Origin: Jaapia argillacea MUCL 33604 | Taxonomy: Eukaryota; Basidiomycota; Agaricomycetes; Jaapiales; Jaapiaceae | Direction: 5' to 3' | Length of the DNA: 64,000 nucleotides | Assembly: GCA_000697665.1 (NCBI GenBank) | Contig: KL197716.1 | Span: 872,869 to 936,868, forward strand | Part shown: positions 59,764 to 64,000 of the stretch, one piece after another | Layout of the letters: each line of letters begins with the position of its first letter | Numbering within the stretch: position 1 is the stretch's first letter | Program-made: the position numbers and the translations under genes | Notes under the pieces: model-generated | Told to the model about the DNA's origin: nothing | What the model saw: only the letters and a program-made list of their open reading frames with translations | The model's database searches: none

Positions 59764-61845
59764 CTAGAGAATGGTCTTGTACTTGATATGAGAAAACAGA
59801 TTTCCGCTATCGTCGCAATCCAACCCGAGGTAGGTGTACACATCTCCAGCACTGGTTCAATGTCAGAAAAGTCGGGAACGAGTGGTTAAGATGGTATGCT
59901 TACGGCATGACGATCGCAGTGGAGATGGAACTGAGCTGGCTATCAACGCCGTCGAAATTTGCGGGGGGCAAGTCCCCGAGCTGACTAAGCAGGGTGTCGA
60001 GGAGCCCAGTTATGTTGCCATTGAACAGGCTAACCATGAAGTGAGGTAGAATCCAAAATCACCAAGGAAGATGCACCTACTCCATCACGAAGTCCAACCA
60101 TGCCCATGCTGTCAAATGTTTTCCTTGCGTCGTAGTCCCAGGGACATTCCAAGTCTGCCTCGTGACCGACCACTTCCCAGTTTCCGCGCTCGTCACAACG
60201 AGCTGGAAATCCCAGTTAGTTGTCGCATCAACATACCCCTCGTCGAGGTGTCCGAATATAGTTGGCTCTATGGGGAAATGTAAGTAGACATCGGGAAGAG
60301 ACTATCGGCAAGTATTACGCCTTAGTTCCAACTTGTTGTATACGACACCTGTCACGTCGATGGTCAAGTTTCTTTTCCTTCCGGCGGGAATATCTCCTGA
60401 TGGTTGGTCTTGCAGGACGCTCCGATACTTTATGTTGACGGATGAATTCCCTAGTGCGGAACAAATTAGGGACCCTCCAAACTCCGATAGAATCGCAAGA
60501 ACCTGAGAATCGGTGGTCATGGTACCCTTGCCACCAACTCCCCTTCTCAACCCAATCCCCCATCCAAGAGCTAGACCTCGATGCGGAGTTCGATCCTGTA
60601 CCACCAGTAATAGTCGGGCTTTGGAGCTTGCAATCGTTCTTATTGGCCATCTGAGGACCAATATCGAATGGGGTGACGATGGTTGGTTCCAGCCACTGCC
60701 TGAAAAACAGGGCATCCGAGGCAGCGAAAACCCCGTCGCATTTCAGATTCTTTGCCCTGGTCTGATATACGTAGGGCGGGCTGAAGACACCAGCGGAAGG
60801 GTTTTGCTGTGGATCGAGGAGAGGATCACTCAAGTTATGGTCATTTGCATTGATCATGCAAAAGTTGAGTGAGGCCTGCGAACCGTCGTCCTCCTTGGAA
60901 GGCGTGGTAGAGAAAATGAATTTGGAAGGGCGGAATGCGGGCGTCCCGGTAACTGGATGTGGTATCTTCTGGGTAACCCCGTAGCCAAGAACGTACGGGT
61001 ACTGCGTCTTGTCGATATTCTTGTAGGTGATGATGAGACTGTTCAGGAATGCGCCCGCCTGAGTACTGCAGCCAAGTGTGAACTTGAACATCCTCGTAGG
61101 ATAATATAATGTAAAACCTACTCGCTCTGGACGTCAATGCCATTTTCATCCGTCAGCTTGAATGAATTGGCGACCCGGGTGCTCTCGAAAAGACAGAAGA
61201 GAGACGAGACAAGATAGTCTTCATGAGCAACTTCTTTCAAAGCATCTTGGATTGCTTGCTTCGCATTAGGATGCATCGCCTCTGGAGATATGGACAAACA
61301 GCCGGTCAACTTCCACCTACGCCAGCATAACATGAATGCATTACCTTCTTCGATATCCTGTATGTCTCTAGAGCCAATCTGTGCCACCCAGGACACGGTC
61401 CATCCATCAACCGGGAGGTTGTCTAACTCGGGCTCTTCGCCAGAGACATCCCAGTAAGTCAATGTACCACTCGTCATATGGATAGTGAGGCGAAGGCTCC
61501 GGTAATCAACGCCACCGTCGCCAACCTTGGTGAGCTCGACGGTCGGACTGTCGATTTCAGCAGTCACGCCAACTTTACTCGGCACGATTTTCCCTTGCTT
61601 GTTCCGAGTTCTGAAAGGTTCATCAGTTCCACGGGAAGACTACAACTAATGAAAAAACCATGAAAGCCGCACAGATAACCCAGCTTCATAACATTAGGAA
61701 TCAGGTTAGGAATGTCATCGCCATCGTCATCTGGGTCTGTCGGATTCGGCGTGTTGAACAGGACGAGAAACTGGTCGTTGATGGCCTGCTCAGAGATGGA
61801 GAGTATCATGTCATACTCGGAGAGAGTTCCGGCTGTAGCTGTCAT
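59764..61845 (-). CDS. uncharacterised eight-exon protein, possible TULIP/P47-like
   Basis: Exons 61845-61673, 61610-61345, 61281-61122, 61065-60552, 60502-60349, 60267-60081, 60029-59904 and 59851-59764 give 555 residues in exact frame. I do not recognise the family with certainty. The N-terminus has EYDMILSISEQAINDQFLVL, then VMKLGYLTRNKQGKIVPSKV, alternating beta-like strands (LTIHMTSGTLTYWDV) and SFKLTDENGIDVQSD. The middle part has VLGYGVTQKIP and NFCMINAND. Then come VLAILSEFGGSLICSALG, FQLVVTSAETGKWSVTRQ and the end GDVYTYLGLDCDDSGNLFSH. The opening pattern (Y/W-D-hydrophobic-x-I-S-x-x-x-I-N) resembles the start of bacterial P47-type TULIP lipid-binding proteins; this is a guess. There is no signal peptide. 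Intron 4 (60503-60551) is required to change frame and has a weak GTTGAG donor. Confidence 0.7.
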
Positions 61846-62099
61846 GGTGGAAGCGAGTGTAGTAGTAGATGGGGGAGATCAAATGCTTGCTAGCGGATTA
61901 AATACGCTGGGGGGGGGGGTTCCTGACGTGATACAAAGGACGGCCCTTCTGCTCCTTCGAATGGATTACAGAGACGCAAACTAGCGGAGCGTAGATAATG
62001 GATTAGCAGGATTAACACTAGGAGGCACGAAGTGTCCGAGTGCTTCGTTTTCGGAGGAGTGCGAGAAGTGCCGGTGGAGTCCTTTTTCGTATAGCATCG

Positions 62100-62500
62100 T
62101 GCTTGTCAGGAGAAAAGTAACCTGCGATTGGCCCCTGCTGTGCTTCCAACAGCAGAAGGGCCTGTCGATAGGTCGAGCGACCGAAGATAACAGGTCTGAG
62201 CACCAGTCCAAGGTTATCATCATGGCATATGCTTGCGAAGTCGGACTCGGAGATTGTTCAGCACCGTATCCCTGGTTCCATTTCGAGCGAGAAGTAGGTT
62301 CTGTCAGGAGAAAAGTACCACCCGAGACTCGGCTCTTGTTATACTTTGGACTCCAGGAGTGTCTGCTGAATAGGCCGGCGATTGAAGACACAGGTATGAG
62401 CGACAATCCTTAGATATTGTGCATACGGAGTGCTGGCTCATGCTTGCCGAGGACTTGGAGATCGCTCAATGCCGTATCCCTGAGTTCGCCATGGCCGCAG
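62100..62500 (+). repeat. two imperfect ~190 bp direct repeats
   Basis: Unit 1 is about 62,100-62,290 and unit 2 about 62,297-62,500. Both begin with TGTCAGGAGAAAAGTA and both contain, ~150 bp later, GGACT[CT]GGAGAT[TC]G and then C[AG]-CCGTATCCCTG followed by TTC. Between them similarity is patchy, so the copies are old. Confidence 0.65.
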
Positions 62501-62865
62501 CGCGTTTATAGAATTGGTTTCGAGAGGTGATTGTGGGGCGACTCTGCTGTGGGTAACAACGGTGGTAGGGCCGACCACCGTCCTGTCAGTTTTATATGCT
62601 CCGACTGAGTTCACCTTCCAAGCAGTTCCTTCACGAATGATCAGTCCCTTCTCACGGTTAGGTACTTGTTCCCACAGTTAACTTGCACCTTTCGTCTCCT
62701 CAAATCATGGCAGTGGCCTCGCGACCTCAACGAATGCGACCCCGTATTCCTCATTCCAGCCTTCAGCTTCAGCCCTTTGGATGGTCGTGAACTCTTGTCT
62801 TCGGAGCCTTTCGATTCTGCCACCGGGTCTCGGGGATTCGTCGGTTTTGATTCTTCCTAGGAAAT

Positions 62866-63060
62866 GACTCCGAACTTCGAGGGTTCTTCAAGATCATCGA
62901 GCTTAAGCCCCCCCTGCAATCCTCGCAGTTTTGTCTATGCCGAACTACGGAACCGAATAGCAAGGATATTGCGACCGAACTTCGAGGGTTCTTCATTATG
63001 GAGCTTCGACCGCCCATCCCCTGCAATCCTCGCAGTTTCAGCCATCCCGAACCCGGTACC
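62866..63060 (+). repeat. two ~100 bp direct repeats
   Basis: Both copies (from ~62,871 and ~62,972) begin CCGAACTTCGAGGGTTCTTC, and ~60 bp later both contain CCTGCAATCCTCGCAGTTT. Between these blocks a GAGCTT[AC]… stretch is also shared. CTGCAATCCTCGCAG is itself a short imperfect inverted repeat. Confidence 0.7.
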
Positions 63061-63241
63061 TGAAGAATAGTGAGAATCCCACAGATGGTGATGTATTCCG
63101 CCAGTCCTCGAATGGGAGGTATGCAGAGTCTTCGTCAACTTGTAGAGCGCTGATATAAACTACCTACTTGATAAGACGTGGGGTTGGATGCTATAAAGCG
63201 GTCCCCATCGACTCGCCTTCAAGTGATAACTCGTGTTCGCC

Positions 63242-64000
63242 ATGGACTCGGTTGCTAACCCAGAGCTCATCACTCCCAACATATCCTTCCAAAGTGGCAT
63301 TCGCCTCCAGGCTGCGGATGGCTCCACTCCCCCCAATGCTGAGACCATCGTCGTCTCAGTATGTTCTGAGTTCACGACCCATTCCATGCCTGCTACCACG
63401 GTCGACTCTAGGCATAAACTGGGCATCGCACTGGACTCAGAAAATCAGCCGATCGTTTTCACAATAGGGAACGATGGGGTGAGGACGATGTACTCACTAC
63501 GTGAAGTCCTTGTCCACTGACATGATGACCTTTGTAGCGCTTCTATTGTATCCAACATGTGACTGGACAGTCGTGGAAGGCTGTCGACATCACGCCGTAT
63601 GGAAGCACGGCCAGCGCGGTGACGTTCGACGTGTATTATAGCTCGGGAAAAGTTGCAATCGGCGTAGCTGTCAATCTTACATCTTCTTCGTCTGCGCCCA
63701 CACTCTATTTTGCCGGTCCTATCAGCATTACAAGTACTTTTAACCCGTCCGGTTCGTCTCCCTGGTTCACCTTCCTGCTCGTCGCTGATGTATCCTATTG
63801 CACGTTATTTGTTGAACAGCCATCGCCTTCACTAAGATCAATAATGACCCATCAGTTCCTGTCGTGTCAATGACGGTCGCTGCGTCCGACTCAAACCTGA
63901 AGAAACCATTTTTCATGGTTATCGGGACGCAGGAAACTGCTTCTGACAGAGCGATGGACTACGTCGTCTCCACGGACCCCTCCGAGAGTTCGCCTTGGAG
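63242..64000 (+). CDS. uncharacterised protein with beta-propeller-like strands, 3' end outside window
   Basis: Exons 63242-63478, 63538-63751 and 63820-64000 (open at the window end) give 210 residues so far. I do not recognise the family. The pattern is of repeated antiparallel beta strands: KLGIALDSENQPIVFTIGND, then GRFYCIQHVTGQSWKAVDIT, VTFDVYYSSGKVAIGVAVNL, and after ~25 residues KKPFFMVIGTQE. Such 'value – short turn – W-x-x-V' strands recall lectin-like or other beta-propellers that use the x-DGR-hydrophobic-Y blade motif. There is no signal peptide at the chosen ATG. The second intron uses a GTTCGT donor, a type seen in several other genes here. It is transcribed away from the 555-residue gene. 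Function and total length cannot be judged. Confidence 0.65.

Larger units (their letters stand above)
61846..63241. other. divergent intergenic region with two repeat pairs
   Basis: 1.4 kb between the 555-residue gene and the gene at 63242. It contains a run of G (near 61,910), two imperfect ~190 bp direct repeats (62,100-62,500) and two ~100 bp direct repeats (62,866-63,060), listed separately. No coding sequence is recognised. Promoters of both flanking genes must lie at its ends. Confidence 0.55.

Noticed and set aside
60302-60715. Separate minus-strand frame of 137 codons inside the 555-residue gene
   Set aside because: Its second half is the true continuation of the gene through a 49-nt intron (60503-60551); it is not an independent gene.
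61127-61160. Very short 29-nt intron joining the third and fourth exons of the 555-residue gene
   Set aside because: An acceptor at CTGCAG gives a normal 56-nt intron in the same frame, which is preferred.

Overview
This window comes from the nuclear genome of a filamentous basidiomycete, almost certainly an Agaricomycete. The genes are dense and packed with short introns (mostly 45-90 nt, about 130 modelled here). The content fits a plant- or litter-decaying mushroom: a laccase, a bicupin oxalate decarboxylase, a secreted purple acid phosphatase, an N-terminally proline-rich metacaspase and a tandem MYND zinc-finger family. Gene models were spliced by hand. Nearly all multi-exon models given with full exon lists sum to an exact multiple of three and join recognisable family motifs across the junctions.

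1-31 kb is mostly single-copy housekeeping and secreted functions. In order: a forkhead transcription factor (cut by the window start), tRNA-His guanylyltransferase THG1, a conserved acidic protein, the SAGA deubiquitinase UBP8, a HIT-domain protein, oxalate decarboxylase, a 1300-residue disordered acidic protein with a SAM-like segment, a DUF6914-type protein, a small secreted Ser/Thr-rich protein, laccase, a DUF829/TMEM53-like hydrolase, an ICT1-type peptidyl-tRNA hydrolase and an aquaporin. Three gene-poor stretches (9.9-11.7, 18.2-21.2 and 22.7-24.7 kb) hold only broken reading frames and perhaps eroded transposon sequence.

31.8-45.5 kb is the accessory part. Five paralogous MYND zinc-finger genes lie head to tail on the plus strand. 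They fall into two subfamilies (A/D and B/C/E) and look like a segmental duplication: unit 1 = A-B-C (31.83-38.72 kb), unit 2 = D-[B remnant]-E (40.60-45.49 kb). The 2.0 kb difference in unit length matches a deletion that removed most of B from unit 2. D and E are intact. A and C each carry one in-frame UGA inside the MYND finger with perfect frame afterwards, and B has lost the last zinc ligand. A GTAC-rich minisatellite (about 39.05-39.77 kb) sits between the units.

46-64 kb returns to ordinary genes: a C2H2 zinc-finger protein, a CIA30/NDUFAF1 complex I assembly factor, an F-box-like protein, a purple acid phosphatase, a DUF4246 protein and a type I metacaspase. The right end holds an unfamiliar divergent pair: a 555-residue eight-exon protein of unknown family (weak N-terminal resemblance to TULIP/P47-type proteins) and a gene with beta-propeller-like strands cut by the window end. 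A repeat-bearing intergenic region lies between them.
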